A stretch of DNA of 64,000 bases from UBA7803 sp041690675 (GTDB taxonomy: Bacteria; Pseudomonadota; Gammaproteobacteria; Pseudomonadales; Azotimanducaceae): assembly GCA_041690675.1 (NCBI GenBank), contig JAWLGU010000012.1, positions 1-64,000 of the forward strand, given 5' to 3'. Within the stretch, counting starts at the first letter, position 1. The number at the start of each line of letters is the position of its first letter. Made by a program: the position numbers and the translations under genes. Shown in pieces: positions 1 to 10,543 of the stretch. The notes under the pieces were generated by a model, which worked only from the letters and a program-made list of their open reading frames with translations, was not told the origin of the DNA and ran no database searches.

Positions 1-17
1 CATGCCGCAAGGCTCGT

Positions 18-94
18 CGGAGTGTAGCTCAGCTTGGTAGAGCACCACGTTCGGGACGTGGGGGCCGGAGGTTCAAATCCTCTCACTCCGACCA
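18..94 (+). tRNA. tRNA-Pro (CGG anticodon)
   Basis: Complete cloverleaf. The acceptor stem CGGAGTG (18-24) pairs with CACTCCG (84-90), followed by A and an encoded CCA (92-94). The anticodon arm CCACG-TTCGGGA-CGTGG places CGG as the anticodon, reading the proline codon CCG. The T-loop GGTTCAAATCC is canonical. Confidence 0.96.
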
Positions 95-144
95 TCTTCG
101 GACCCGTCCGCCCCCGGATCACCGGGAGCGGACGAACGATCCCT

Positions 145-615
145 TCAGTGCCAGCTCTCCCGCGGACCGCGGCCGCGATGGGTGTGACCGTCCCGGTCGC
201 TGCGCATTGCCTCGTAGCGCTCGCGCATCTCCGCCCGCTTCGCCACCCGACGATCGTGCGCTTCCGCGCGCTCCGCGGGCATACAGACCTTGTAGGGCCG
301 GTACTCGCCGAGATCGGGGCGATAGACATGCCGTCGGCGGCAATCCAGGTCCTGATCGCCGGTGTCGGCGGGAGGATCCACGGAGGCACTGTCGTCCGGC
401 GCGGGCTCCGCGTCCACGGCCGGGCACTCCAATGCCTCGGTGCACTGCTGGGTGATCGCCTGAGTAGTGACGATGCCCGTGCACACCTCGTACGACACGC
501 CGTCGACACACATGCAGGAACATTCCGCCGCAGCGGCAGGGGGAGCGGTCATCGCAGCCAGCGAAGCCGCCAGGAATCCGAGGCCCGGCAGGACCGTCCT
601 TTTGATTGCAAACAT
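145..615 (-). CDS. Secreted cysteine-containing hypothetical protein
   Basis: 156 aa, unrecognised family. The start at 615 is chosen because AGGAGA lies just upstream and the first residues form a clear signal peptide (basic FAIKR, hydrophobic segment, AAAA cleavage region). The mature N-terminus begins with a cysteine cluster, C-S-C-M-C. The middle is acidic and proline-rich, and the C-terminal 50 residues are rich in Arg, Glu and His (RDGHTHRGRG). This suggests a periplasmic or surface protein, possibly metal-interacting through its Cys and His residues; that is inference. A longer reading frame to 768 exists, but its N-terminus would hide the signal peptide. Confidence 0.7.
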   Translation of the reverse strand: MFAIKRTVLPGLGFLAASLAAMTAPPAAAAECSCMCVDGVSYEVCTGIVTTQAITQQCTEALECPAVDAEPAPDDSASVDPPADTGDQDLDCRRRHVYRPDLGEYRPYKVCMPAERAEAHDRRVAKRAEMRERYEAMRSDRDGHTHRGRGPRESWH

Positions 616-859
616 TATCTTTCTCCTGAGCGCCCTCTTTCGGCAATCCTGGCCCAGGTGAGGGATTAACGTCTGTCCACGGCGCTCATCTGAACGCAAG
701 TTCCTTGCGCGTTCTGCGACCTTCGTCACAGTGCCGCGACGACCTCCTCCCCGTAACGTACGACCCAAATACGACGGACCCGGTTCTGTGACGCAGTCGG
801 AGGCAGCGCCGGCGGCAACGGACGACAGTCCGGACTCCCGAATCTCTGCGAACCATTCA

Positions 860-1075
860 ATGGCCGAAGGACCGACCTCCAGCCTTCAGGAGTACATCGA
901 TAGCTGGCGCAACATCGTCCTCGGCCGCGTCTTCACCCACGACGGCGCCCTGCATTTCGTGCTGGAAGTGGGGGACGGGGGCCTGTGCCGGGTCAGCCGC
1001 CGCCACGGTGCGCGCACGGAAATCATCCATATGCCTCTCGGCGAAGTGGTGCTGCGGGTGAAGGAAGACGCCTGA
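860..1075 (+). CDS. Small hypothetical protein
   Basis: 71 aa from ATG 860. The frame is open from GTG 731, which would give 114 aa, but the extra N-terminal part is low complexity and no strong ribosome binding site favours either start. The core (SLQEYIDSWRNIVLGRVF, then alternating beta-like segments ending VVLRVKEDA) looks like a small folded cytoplasmic domain. No family recognised. It lies 80 bases upstream of the ECF sigma gene, but nothing shows co-function. Confidence 0.5.
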   Translation: MAEGPTSSLQEYIDSWRNIVLGRVFTHDGALHFVLEVGDGGLCRVSRRHGARTEIIHMPLGEVVLRVKEDA

Positions 1076-1157
1076 GGCCGCTTTCCCGCGGCGCCCCCAC
1101 CGGGCATGATGCGCGCGCCATGGAACCGTTTCCTGCTTTCCAGCGTGTCCATTGCGG

Positions 1158-1730
1158 ATGAGAGGCTTTCGCACGTCACGGCCCGCGCGCGCTTCCAGGG
1201 CGTCGCGCTTCGATGCGCTGCTGCGCCCGCACCTCCGTAGCCTCTACCGCGTGGCCTATCGCTACACGGGCAAGCGCGAAGATGCCGAGGACCTGGTCCA
1301 GGATCTCCTGACCAAGCTCTACCCCCGCACCGACGAGCTCGAAAGCGTCGAAGATCTCGAGCCGTGGCTGCTGCGATCCCTGTACAACGCGTTCATCGAC
1401 CGGGTGCGCAAGCAGCAGCGGTCCCCCCGGACGGTGGACCACCATGATGCGGAAGCGGCATCCGTGGTGGATGTCCATCAGGACGTGTCGAGAATGGAGC
1501 AGCGTGCCGCACTGGACAGTGCCATCGCCGGCCTGACCCCCGAGCACCGCGCCGTGGTGATGCTCCACCTGGTGGAAGGCTACCCGCTTCCCGAGCTGGC
1601 GGCCATGCTGCAGGTGCAGATCGGCACGCTCAAGTCGCGCCTGCACCGGGCGAAGCGTCAGCTCCGGGCGGCGCTCGATCCGGTGGAACCGAACCCGCCA
1701 AGAGAGCGTGTAAGGGAACATGAACTGTAA
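1158..1730 (+). CDS. ECF-type RNA polymerase sigma factor
   Basis: 190 aa (a TTG at 1152 could add two residues). Region 2 is visible as LYRVAYRYTGKREDAEDLVQ followed by FIDRVRKQQR, with the acidic DAEDLVQ helix typical of sigma-70 region 2.2. Region 4 follows as LTPEHRAVVMLHLVEGYPLPELAAMLQ and then GTLKSRLHRAKRQLR, the recognition helix. The length is normal for extracytoplasmic-function sigma factors. Its 3' end overlaps the next gene by 11 bp, and that gene has a zinc-type anti-sigma motif, so this is a coupled sigma/anti-sigma pair. The target regulon cannot be read from the sequence; the downstream envelope genes are candidates. Confidence 0.93.
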   Translation: MRGFRTSRPARASRASRFDALLRPHLRSLYRVAYRYTGKREDAEDLVQDLLTKLYPRTDELESVEDLEPWLLRSLYNAFIDRVRKQQRSPRTVDHHDAEAASVVDVHQDVSRMEQRAALDSAIAGLTPEHRAVVMLHLVEGYPLPELAAMLQVQIGTLKSRLHRAKRQLRAALDPVEPNPPRERVREHEL

Positions 1731-2313
1731 TCGGCTTCGCGCAGAGCTCACGGAACGCGGACTCGGTTCGGTGGCGGAACGCCATCGCGACCACCTGGAT
1801 GGCTGCGAGCTGTGCCGGCTTTGGCTCGAAGACCGCCGGCTGATCCAGGCGCTCGCCACCCCCGTCCCGGAACCGAGCCCGGGCTTCGAGGACAGGGCCA
1901 TTCGACGTGCGGTGTCCGCCTCTCCGCGCCGGCTGCGCCAGCCGGCGGCCGCCGCCGCTGCCGTCCTGGCGCTGGCCGCGTCGCTCGCCGCGTGGCTGGC
2001 AGGGCACGGGCCGGATCGGCCCGGCGCGGCCGACCCCGTTCTCGCCGTCGCGCCTCGAGTAATCAACGTGGTGATCGACACCAAGGATCACCGTCAGGAC
2101 GCCCTGCTGACCATCGAGCTGGCCGAAGACCTGGAACTGGAGGGCTATGCCGGTCAGCACCTGATCGAGTGGCGCGCCGACCTGGCCAAGGGCAGGCATC
2201 TCCTGGCCCTGCCGGTCCGCATGAAGACCGGGGTCGGCGGCGAGATCCGCATCGCCCTGACCCACGGCGGGAGCACGCCCACCCGGGTACGCATTCCGGT
2301 CGGAGCGGGATGA
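1720..2313 (+). CDS. Putative anti-sigma factor with N-terminal zinc motif and one TM helix
   Basis: 197 aa. The N-terminus carries HRDHLDGCELC, matching the H-x3-C-x2-C anti-sigma zinc motif. A single hydrophobic segment at about residues 70-90 (Ala/Leu-rich) is followed by a roughly 100-residue domain that would be periplasmic and contains beta-rich segments. This architecture (cytoplasmic sigma-binding zinc domain, one TM, periplasmic sensor) fits a membrane anti-sigma factor. The start overlaps the end of the sigma gene by 11 bp, indicating translational coupling. The sensed signal is unknown. Confidence 0.8.
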   Translation: MNCNRLRAELTERGLGSVAERHRDHLDGCELCRLWLEDRRLIQALATPVPEPSPGFEDRAIRRAVSASPRRLRQPAAAAAAVLALAASLAAWLAGHGPDRPGAADPVLAVAPRVINVVIDTKDHRQDALLTIELAEDLELEGYAGQHLIEWRADLAKGRHLLALPVRMKTGVGGEIRIALTHGGSTPTRVRIPVGAG

Positions 2314-2335
2314 ACGCTGGATGAGGAGATCACCG

Positions 2336-2812
2336 ATGCTGACACGAAACCTCCAGACAGCCGTGGCCATCGCGGCCGCGGTGCTCGTCGCCCCGGCTCA
2401 CGGTGCGGACGCACCGCCCGCCGATCTCGACACCATGATGGTGGTGGACGAAGACGCCGTCCCCGAAGACATCATCGGCATCATCAGCTTGCCGCAACCC
2501 GCATCCGAGACCGCGAGGCAGCGTTCCGCGAAGGGTATGAACACCGCCGGAGAGGCACGCGACACGGCGGGCCGTTCGGTCCGGGAGCTCCGCGGCAACG
2601 CGCCCGATGGGGTTGGCGACGCACGGGCCCTGGGCAGGGAGACCGCCGGACAGGCACGCGCCGACGCCGCCCGGGCCGCCGCGGAGGCGCGGGACAACGC
2701 CGCCGATGTGGTCGAGTCCATGCGCGATTCCGCCGCCGGGATGCGGGACGACGTCCGCGATGGGAACCAGCCCGAGCGCCCCGAGCCGCCGGGACACGCC
2801 GACCGCTTCTGA
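2336..2812 (+). CDS. Secreted low-complexity hypothetical protein
   Basis: 158 aa. Start at 2336 is preferred over 2321 because GAGGAGAT lies between them at proper spacing. The signal peptide is clear (LTRNLQTAVAIAAAVLVAPAHGA). The mature part has an acidic stretch with MMVVDEDAVPEDIIGIISLP and then a helical region rich in Ala, Arg, Glu and Asp with repeating ETAGQ/RDTAG-type segments (about residues 70-140), reminiscent of coiled-coil or LEA-like helices. It follows the sigma/anti-sigma pair in the same direction after 22 bases and may be in the same operon. Function unknown. Confidence 0.7.
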   Translation: MLTRNLQTAVAIAAAVLVAPAHGADAPPADLDTMMVVDEDAVPEDIIGIISLPQPASETARQRSAKGMNTAGEARDTAGRSVRELRGNAPDGVGDARALGRETAGQARADAARAAAEARDNAADVVESMRDSAAGMRDDVRDGNQPERPEPPGHADRF

Positions 2813-2900
2813 TCACTAGTGCTGCCGGGACGGGCCCGAGCGCACGGCCCAGCCGCGTCCGTCTGTATACTGGCGCCACCTTCGAACGGAACCGAGCTCC

Positions 2901-4199
2901 ATGCGCATGCGCGCCTTGGCCGGCCTGGTCTGCGCCGGGCTGGCTGCCCCCGTCATGGCATCCGCGCCGCCCGAATCTCCCTACGCGGACGCATTGGCAG
3001 CCGCCAGAGCCGGTGATTTCGAGCGAGCGCTGGAGCGGCTCGAAGCGGCCCGACGAGCCGGAGTCCATACCCCCACTCTGCTCTACAACCTGGGCGTCGT
3101 GCACTTTCGCCTCGACCAGCTCGACGCCTCATACGCCGCGTTTCTCCAGCTCACCGAAGACGAGCGCTGGCGGGCACTGGCCCATTACAACCTGGGGCTG
3201 ATCGAGGAGCGGCGCGGCCGCGCTGGGGTGGCGCGCGGGCACTTCCAGCGCGCTCAGACGCTAACCACCTCGGTTGAGCTCCGCGCCCTGGCGGAAGGCA
3301 AGTTGCGCCCCGAGCCGTCCCCGGGGGCGCCGGCTAGGGCGACGGTCTGGCACGGGCTCGCCTCTCTGGGTATCGGCTTCGACGACAATGTGATCCTCGC
3401 CGACGACCGCCTTCTCGACGACGTCAGCGACGAGGCCGACGCCTTCGGCGAGATACTCGCAGCCGTGCGCCGGCCACTCGGGACCGCAGTCGTGCTGGAT
3501 GTAGCAGGCTACCATCGCGCTCACGCCGAGCTGGACCACTTCGATTTCGGCGCCGTTTCCGCCGCTCTGACCTGGCGCGGCGAGGTGGAGGACTGGCACC
3601 TGTCCAGCGGCCTGCGACTGGAGATCCAGTCTGCCGGAGGCGACGGCTACGCCGATGTGGTCACCCATCGCCTGGCGTTCGCTCGCAGCTCCGGGGCGTG
3701 GTCGGTGCGCTCGCGGAACGATCTCAGCCGGATCTTCGCTGGCAGCGACTTCGACTACGTCAGCGGCTGGCGCAATCGAACCAGCGTGCAGCTCGTTCGC
3801 CTCGGGCCGGGCGCGGACCTGCGTCTCGGCTACGAGTTCGAGCTCAACGACCGCGCCGACCTGCAGGTCGACACCGCGTTCTCGAGCTACTCACCCAAGC
3901 GACACCGCATCCACGGCAGCGCCACGTTGCAGCCGATCGAAAATCTGGACGTGGAGCTCCAGGCGAGCCTGCGCTTCAGCGAGTACGACGACGACAACCG
4001 CTTCATCGACGAGACCGGCGCCTGGACGCAGGCTCCCCGGGACCAGGACATGGTCGAGCTGGGCGTGCGGGTGAGTTATTCCTTCGCCCCCGACTGGAGC
4101 CTGTGGACCCACTATGAGCGCAGCGACAGCGACTCGGAGCTCCAGCGCTACACGTACCGCTCCCATCGCATCCTGTTCGGAATAGAGACCACGTTCTGA
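2901..4199 (+). CDS. TPR-containing outer-membrane beta-barrel protein
   Basis: 432 aa. Signal peptide at residues 1-21, then a TPR-like helical region at about 25-135 (ALAAARAGDFERALERLEAA, LYNLGVVHFRLDQLDASYAAF, AHYNLGLIEERRGR). From about residue 150 to the end there are alternating amphipathic beta strands ending in aromatic RILFGIETTF, a terminal Phe typical of outer-membrane barrels. This TPR-then-barrel layout recalls surface lipoprotein assembly modifier-type proteins, but I cannot assign it to that family. Located 88 bases after the previous gene; possibly part of the regulon of the neighbouring ECF sigma factor. Confidence 0.75.
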   Translation: MRMRALAGLVCAGLAAPVMASAPPESPYADALAAARAGDFERALERLEAARRAGVHTPTLLYNLGVVHFRLDQLDASYAAFLQLTEDERWRALAHYNLGLIEERRGRAGVARGHFQRAQTLTTSVELRALAEGKLRPEPSPGAPARATVWHGLASLGIGFDDNVILADDRLLDDVSDEADAFGEILAAVRRPLGTAVVLDVAGYHRAHAELDHFDFGAVSAALTWRGEVEDWHLSSGLRLEIQSAGGDGYADVVTHRLAFARSSGAWSVRSRNDLSRIFAGSDFDYVSGWRNRTSVQLVRLGPGADLRLGYEFELNDRADLQVDTAFSSYSPKRHRIHGSATLQPIENLDVELQASLRFSEYDDDNRFIDETGAWTQAPRDQDMVELGVRVSYSFAPDWSLWTHYERSDSDSELQRYTYRSHRILFGIETTF

Positions 4200-4289
4200 G
4201 GAAAACGTGAACCGCCGCAAGTTTCGAGTGGAACCTTTCCGCCCCCGGCGTCGTTATCCCCGTGTGCGAATCTGCAACGAGGAGTATCG

Positions 4290-5225
4290 ATGATGAAGTT
4301 TTTCCGTCCCGGGTCCCGCGCCGCAGCCGGAGCCGCCTGCGTTCTCGTCCTGGCTGCCTGCGGCGGTGGCGGCGGCAACGTCGACCGCGGATCCACCGGC
4401 ACCTTGAACCTGGCCATCACGGACGCCCCCGTGGACGACGCCGCCGAGGTCTGGGTGCGGTTCACCGGGGTGCGGGTCAAGCCGGCCTCCGGCACCGCCA
4501 TCGAGTTCACCTTCGATTCACCCGTGGACGTGGATCTGCTGCAGCTCACCGGCGAGAACAGCGTCGATCTGCTGAACGGCGCCACCCTGCCGGCGGGCCC
4601 GTACAACTGGATTTCCCTGGAGGTCGATCAGAGCAACACGTACCTCGTCGACGATCTGGGCCAGACCGTGAACCTGCGCATCCCCAGCGGCGATCAGCAG
4701 GGGCTGCGCCTGGTGAGCGGGTTCACCATCACCGCCAACCAGACCACCAGCTTCATGATCGATTGGGACCTGCGCAAGGCCCTGACCAACCCCGTGGGTC
4801 AGGAGGGCTACTTCCTGCGCCCGGCCCTGCGCATCACCGACCTCACGGAGTGGGGCACTCTCTCCGGCACCGTGGCCGACACGCTGGTGATGGCAGATGG
4901 CTGCGTCAACGACCTGGCCACCGACACCGGCAACCTCGTTTACGTCTATGAGGGCGCCGACGTGACCCCGGTGGACATCGACGGCACCGACCCCGAACCC
5001 CTCACCACCGCCGTGGTGGCCCAGGACGATCAAGCCGCGGGCGCCTATACCTACTCCATCCCGTATCTGTCCCCGGGCACGTACACGGTAGCGTTCACCT
5101 GTCAGGGGCTGAACGACGATCCGGAGCATGCCGACGTGGACGATCCCGGCGTGGAGTTCGGCTTCGTCCAGGCGCAGAACGCCGACGTGGTCGACGACCA
5201 GGTCACCGAGGCGAACTTCGAGTGA
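4290..5225 (+). CDS. DUF4382 lipoprotein
   Basis: 311 aa. Lipoprotein signal with lipobox LAAC followed by a Gly-rich linker (about residues 15-35). The first domain, GTLNLAITDAPVDDAAEVWVRFTGV onwards to about residue 190, matches the DUF4382 family (carbohydrate-binding-like beta-sandwich of unknown role). The second half contains another beta-sandwich-like domain (SGTVADTLVMADGCVND, then YTYSIPYLSPGTYTVAFTC), resembling a carboxypeptidase-regulatory-like fold. The start is supported by GAGGAG at 4279-4284; a second ATG at 4293 is equally possible. It is likely anchored in the envelope and is the last gene of the sigma-linked block before a strong hairpin. Confidence 0.85.
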   Translation: MMKFFRPGSRAAAGAACVLVLAACGGGGGNVDRGSTGTLNLAITDAPVDDAAEVWVRFTGVRVKPASGTAIEFTFDSPVDVDLLQLTGENSVDLLNGATLPAGPYNWISLEVDQSNTYLVDDLGQTVNLRIPSGDQQGLRLVSGFTITANQTTSFMIDWDLRKALTNPVGQEGYFLRPALRITDLTEWGTLSGTVADTLVMADGCVNDLATDTGNLVYVYEGADVTPVDIDGTDPEPLTTAVVAQDDQAAGAYTYSIPYLSPGTYTVAFTCQGLNDDPEHADVDDPGVEFGFVQAQNADVVDDQVTEANFE

Positions 5226-5230
5226 GGCAG

Positions 5231-5271
5231 GTCGCCGGCGCCGGGGCGCAGACGCCCTCGGCGCCGGCGAC
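5231..5271. terminator. Bidirectional hairpin between convergent genes
   Basis: Perfect 12-bp inverted repeat: GTCGCCGGCGCC at 5231-5242 and GGCGCCGGCGAC at 5260-5271. The loop contains further GGGCG/CGCCC pairing. It fills the space between the stop codon of the DUF4382 gene (5225) and that of the convergent aminotransferase gene (5273). No T-tract, so termination is inferred from position and stability. Confidence 0.7.
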
Positions 5272-5272
5272 G

Positions 5273-6544
5273 TCAGGTAACGCCGACGGTCTTGTGCCGT
5301 TGCTCCACCACGGCGCCGAGCGCCCGGTCTACGATCTCCAGTCCTTCCCGCAGCAGTTCCTCCTCGATCACCAGGGGCGGCAGAAACTTCAGCACCTGGT
5401 CTCTGGCTCCCGCCGTCTCCAGAATCAGGCCCCGCTCGAAGGCCGCCCGGGACGTGTCGCTGGCCACCCCCGGCTGCGGCAGCTCCAGGCCCCACACCAT
5501 GCCCACGCCCCTGACCCGGGGCTCGAGCTCCGCGTGCTTCTCGGCCAGGCGTGACAGCACGCGCTCGATGATCTCGCCTTTGTGCGCCACCGCCCGGGCC
5601 AGATCCTCGTTGTCCCAGTAGCCGAGGGCCTTCTCAGAGGCGACGAACGCCAGGTTGTTGCCGCGGAACGTTCCCGTGTGCTCGCCGGGTTGCCACTGGT
5701 CGAGTTCCTGGCGCATGAACAGCATGGCCAGCGGCAGGCCGCCGCCGATGGACTTGGAGACCGTCACCATGTCCGGCGTGATCCCGGCCCGCTCGAAGCT
5801 GAAGAACGTGCCGGTGCGGCCACTGCCTACCTGAATGTCGTCGACGATGAGCAGGATGTCGAATTCCCGGCAGAGCGCCTCGAGCTGCTGCAGCCAGCCG
5901 ATGCTCGCTACGTTGATGCCGCCCTCCCCCTGCACGGTCTCGACGATCACCGCGGCCGGGATGTCCACGCCGCTGCTGCCGTCGGACAGGTAACGGCGGA
6001 TGTAGTCGATGGTGTTCACCTCCGGCCCGAAATATCCGTCGTAGGGCATGAACGCCACGTTGTTGCGGGCTCCGTAGGACTCGTCGCGGTAGAAGTAGTT
6101 GCCGGTGACCGCCAGCGACCCCATGGTGAGCCCGTGGTAGCCGTTGGTGAACGAGATCACGTTGGATCGGCGCTTGACCATGCGCGCGAGCTTCAGTGCG
6201 GTCTCCACCGCATTGGTGCCCGTGGGGCCGGTGAACTGCACCTTGTACGGCAGGTTGCGCGGGGCGAGGATGGTGTCTTTCAGCTTCTGCAGGAACGCCC
6301 GCTTGGCCACGGTGGCCTTGTCGAGGCCGTGGACGATGCCGCCGCGCTCCAGGTACTCCACCATGGCCCGGGTCAGCTCCGGGTTGTTGTGGCCGTAGTT
6401 CATGGTTCCGGCACCGGCGAAGAAGTCGATGTACCGGTTGCCCTGCTCGTCGAAGAGCAGTGAGCCCCGTGCCACGTCGAAGATGGCGGGGAACGAGCGG
6501 ACGTAGCCGCGGACCTCGGACTCCAGCTCCTCGAAAATTCTCAT
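5273..6544 (-). CDS. ectB: EctB-like diaminobutyrate--2-oxoglutarate aminotransferase
   Basis: 423 aa, class III PLP-dependent aminotransferase. The N-terminus MRIFEELESEVRGYVRSFP and FFAGAGTMNYGHNNP are typical of EctB, which converts aspartate semialdehyde to 2,4-diaminobutyrate in ectoine synthesis. IVDDIQVGSGRTGTFFSFE and GEHTGTFRGNN also match. The PLP lysine lies in TVSKSIGGGLP; EctB proteins usually read SGYGLP there, a small deviation. Start 6544 is chosen over 6574 because GGGAG lies upstream and family members begin at MRIFE. Neither ectA nor ectC is adjacent, so ectoine synthesis from this locus is unproven. A related diaminobutyrate transaminase for other products is possible. Confidence 0.8.
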   Translation of the reverse strand: MRIFEELESEVRGYVRSFPAIFDVARGSLLFDEQGNRYIDFFAGAGTMNYGHNNPELTRAMVEYLERGGIVHGLDKATVAKRAFLQKLKDTILAPRNLPYKVQFTGPTGTNAVETALKLARMVKRRSNVISFTNGYHGLTMGSLAVTGNYFYRDESYGARNNVAFMPYDGYFGPEVNTIDYIRRYLSDGSSGVDIPAAVIVETVQGEGGINVASIGWLQQLEALCREFDILLIVDDIQVGSGRTGTFFSFERAGITPDMVTVSKSIGGGLPLAMLFMRQELDQWQPGEHTGTFRGNNLAFVASEKALGYWDNEDLARAVAHKGEIIERVLSRLAEKHAELEPRVRGVGMVWGLELPQPGVASDTSRAAFERGLILETAGARDQVLKFLPPLVIEEELLREGLEIVDRALGAVVEQRHKTVGVT

Positions 6545-6557
6545 GGTCCCGCTCCCG

Positions 6558-6563
6558 TATAAT
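6558..6563 (+). promoter_or_regulatory. -10 element for the SDR gene
   Basis: A perfect TATAAT lies in the divergent intergenic space, 42 bases before the start of the plus-strand SDR gene. An AAAATTC-rich stretch about 17 bases upstream is only a weak -35 match. Confidence 0.5.
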
Positions 6564-6604
6564 GAAGTCTGCAACGACCTTCACCCTACCAAGGAGCAAA
6601 AAGC

Positions 6605-7375
6605 ATGCAATCTTTCCGCTTGAACGGTAAACACGTGATCATCACCGGCGCGTCGTCCGGCTTCGGCAGCCATTTCGCCGGCGTGCTTGCCCAAGCGGGA
6701 GCCCGGGTAGTGCTCGGCGCCCGCCGCGCGGAGAAGGTCCAGGCACGGGTGGAGGAGATTCGCGCGGCGGGCGGCGAGGCCGCCGGTGTCGCGCTGGACG
6801 TGCGCGACACAGACAGCGTCCGCGCCTTCATCCGCGAGGCGGAGGAGCAGTTCGGCCCCATCGACGTGCTCGTCAACAACGCCGGCGTGGAGGCCGGGGC
6901 CAAGACCTACATGATGATCGACGAGGAGGACTGGGACTTCGTAATGGAGACCAACCTGAAGGGGGCATGGCTCGCCGCCAAGCACTACACCGAGCGGGTG
7001 GTAGCCAACGGCCAGGCCGGTGGCAACATCATCAACGTCTCCTCCATCACCGACCGCCGCACCATCAAGGGCCAGTTTCCCTACGCGCTCTCCAAGGCGG
7101 CGCTGAGCCGCATGACCGAGGTCATGGCGCTGGAGGCCGCCCGTTATAAGATCCGCGTGAATGCCCTGGCTCCCGGCTACTTTCTCACCGACGTGAGCCG
7201 GGTGCTGCTGGAAAGCGATCAGGCGCCCGCCTTCATGAAGGGAATTCCCATGCGCCGGTTCGGCGAGTTCAGCGATCTCGACGGGCCTCTGCTGCTACTG
7301 GCGTCCGACGCCTCGAGCTACATGACCGGCTCCATCATCGTGGTGGACGGCGGCCACGTCTGCGCGTCTTTGTGA
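6605..7375 (+). CDS. SDR family oxidoreductase
   Basis: 256 aa, classical short-chain dehydrogenase/reductase. The Rossmann motif is TGASSGFGSHFAG (residues about 13-25), followed by LVNNAG, the catalytic Ser in NVSSI and YALSK (Y-x3-K). The C-terminal DASSYMTGSIIVVDGG segment is standard for the family. The ribosome binding site AAGGAG is just upstream. Substrate unknown. It is the first gene of a plus-strand run with an epoxide hydrolase and acetoacetate-CoA ligase, so a role in oxidising a hydroxylated catabolic intermediate is plausible. Transcribed divergently from the EctB-like gene. Confidence 0.9.
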   Translation: MQSFRLNGKHVIITGASSGFGSHFAGVLAQAGARVVLGARRAEKVQARVEEIRAAGGEAAGVALDVRDTDSVRAFIREAEEQFGPIDVLVNNAGVEAGAKTYMMIDEEDWDFVMETNLKGAWLAAKHYTERVVANGQAGGNIINVSSITDRRTIKGQFPYALSKAALSRMTEVMALEAARYKIRVNALAPGYFLTDVSRVLLESDQAPAFMKGIPMRRFGEFSDLDGPLLLLASDASSYMTGSIIVVDGGHVCASL

Positions 7376-7401
7376 ACACCGGCCCTTAGGAGGCACTGGC
7401 C

Positions 7402-8528
7402 ATGAGCGACATCCGCCCCTTCACCATCGACGTTCCGGAGCAGCAGCTCGAGGACCTGAAGACCCGCCTGGCGCTGACCCGGTTTCCCGAGAAGGAGACC
7501 CCCGACGACTGGTCCCAGGGCGTGCCGCTGGCCTACGCCCAGGAGATCAAGGAGTACTGGCAGCACCGGTACGACTGGCGCCGCGCCGAGGAGGCCCTCA
7601 ACCGCTTCGATCAGTTCCTCACCGCCATCGGCGGCCTCGACATCCACTTCATTCACGTGCGCTCGCCGCACCCCGACGCCCTGCCCTTGATCATGACCCA
7701 CGGGTGGCCCGGCTCGGTGGTGGAGTTTCTGCAGGTGATCGGCCCGCTCACCGACCCGACGCGCCACGGCGGCAGTCCCGCCGATGCGTTCCACGTGGTG
7801 TGCCCGTCCCTGCCCGGCTACGGCTTCTCCGGCAAGCCCCGGGAACCCGGCTGGGGCGTGGAGAAGATCGCCGACACCTGGGCGGAGCTCATGGCCCGGC
7901 TCGGCTACTCCAGCTACGTGGCCCAAGGCGGCGATTGGGGCTCGGCGGTCACCACCGCCATCGGCATCCGCGACGTCGGGCACTGCCGGGCTATCCACGT
8001 CAACATGGTGAGCGCCCGGCCGGATCCCCTGGAGGACCTCACCGAGCTCGAGCAGCGCGGTCTCGCGGGCATGAAGCACTACCAGGACTGGGATTCCGGT
8101 TACTCCAAGCAGCAGAGCACGCGGCCCCAGACCCTGGGCTACGCGCTGGTGGATTCCCCCATGGGCCAAGCCGCCTGGATTCTCGAGAAGTTCTGGGCAT
8201 GGACCGACTGCGACGGCCATCCCGAGAACGCCTTGAGCCGGGACCAGATGCTGGACAACATCATGCTGTACTGGCTCACCGCCAGCGGGGCGTCGTCCGC
8301 GCGCCTGTACTGGGAGAGCTTCGGCAGCTTCAGCGCGGGCGAGGTCGACACCCCCACGGGGTGCAGCATCTTTCCGAAGGAAATCTTCGTCTGCTCGCGG
8401 CGTTGGGCGGCGAACCGTTACCGAAACATCATCTATTGGAACGAGCTCGACCGGGGCGGCCACTTCGCGGCCTTCGAGCAGCCGGCGCTGTTCGTGGACG
8501 AGCTCAGGAACTGCTTTCGACTGGTGCG

Positions 8529-8532
<4 letters not shown>
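7402..8532 (+). CDS. Epoxide hydrolase (EHN domain, alpha/beta hydrolase)
   Basis: 376 aa. The N-terminal EHN domain is recognisable (RPFTIDVPEQQLEDLKTRLALTRFP), as in microsomal-type epoxide hydrolases. The oxyanion-hole motif HGWPGS, nucleophile elbow GGDWGS (Asp nucleophile) and C-terminal catalytic His in RGGHFAAFEQP are all present. It would open epoxides to diols in the cytosol; no N-terminal membrane anchor is seen. GGAGG lies upstream of the ATG. Its stop overlaps the start of the next gene (ATGATGA), so the two are translationally coupled. Confidence 0.92.
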
Positions 8533-10469
<1,937 letters not shown>

Positions 10470-10543
10470 CGGCCCCGGCAGGTCTTTGCAGCCCCTGCCG
10501 CTTGCGCTACCTTGTCGTGACCGCCAGCGGGTAGAGGGGAATC

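Noticed and set aside
5273..7375. Ectoine biosynthesis operon
   Set aside because: Only an EctB-like gene is present; the neighbours are not EctA, EctC or EctD.
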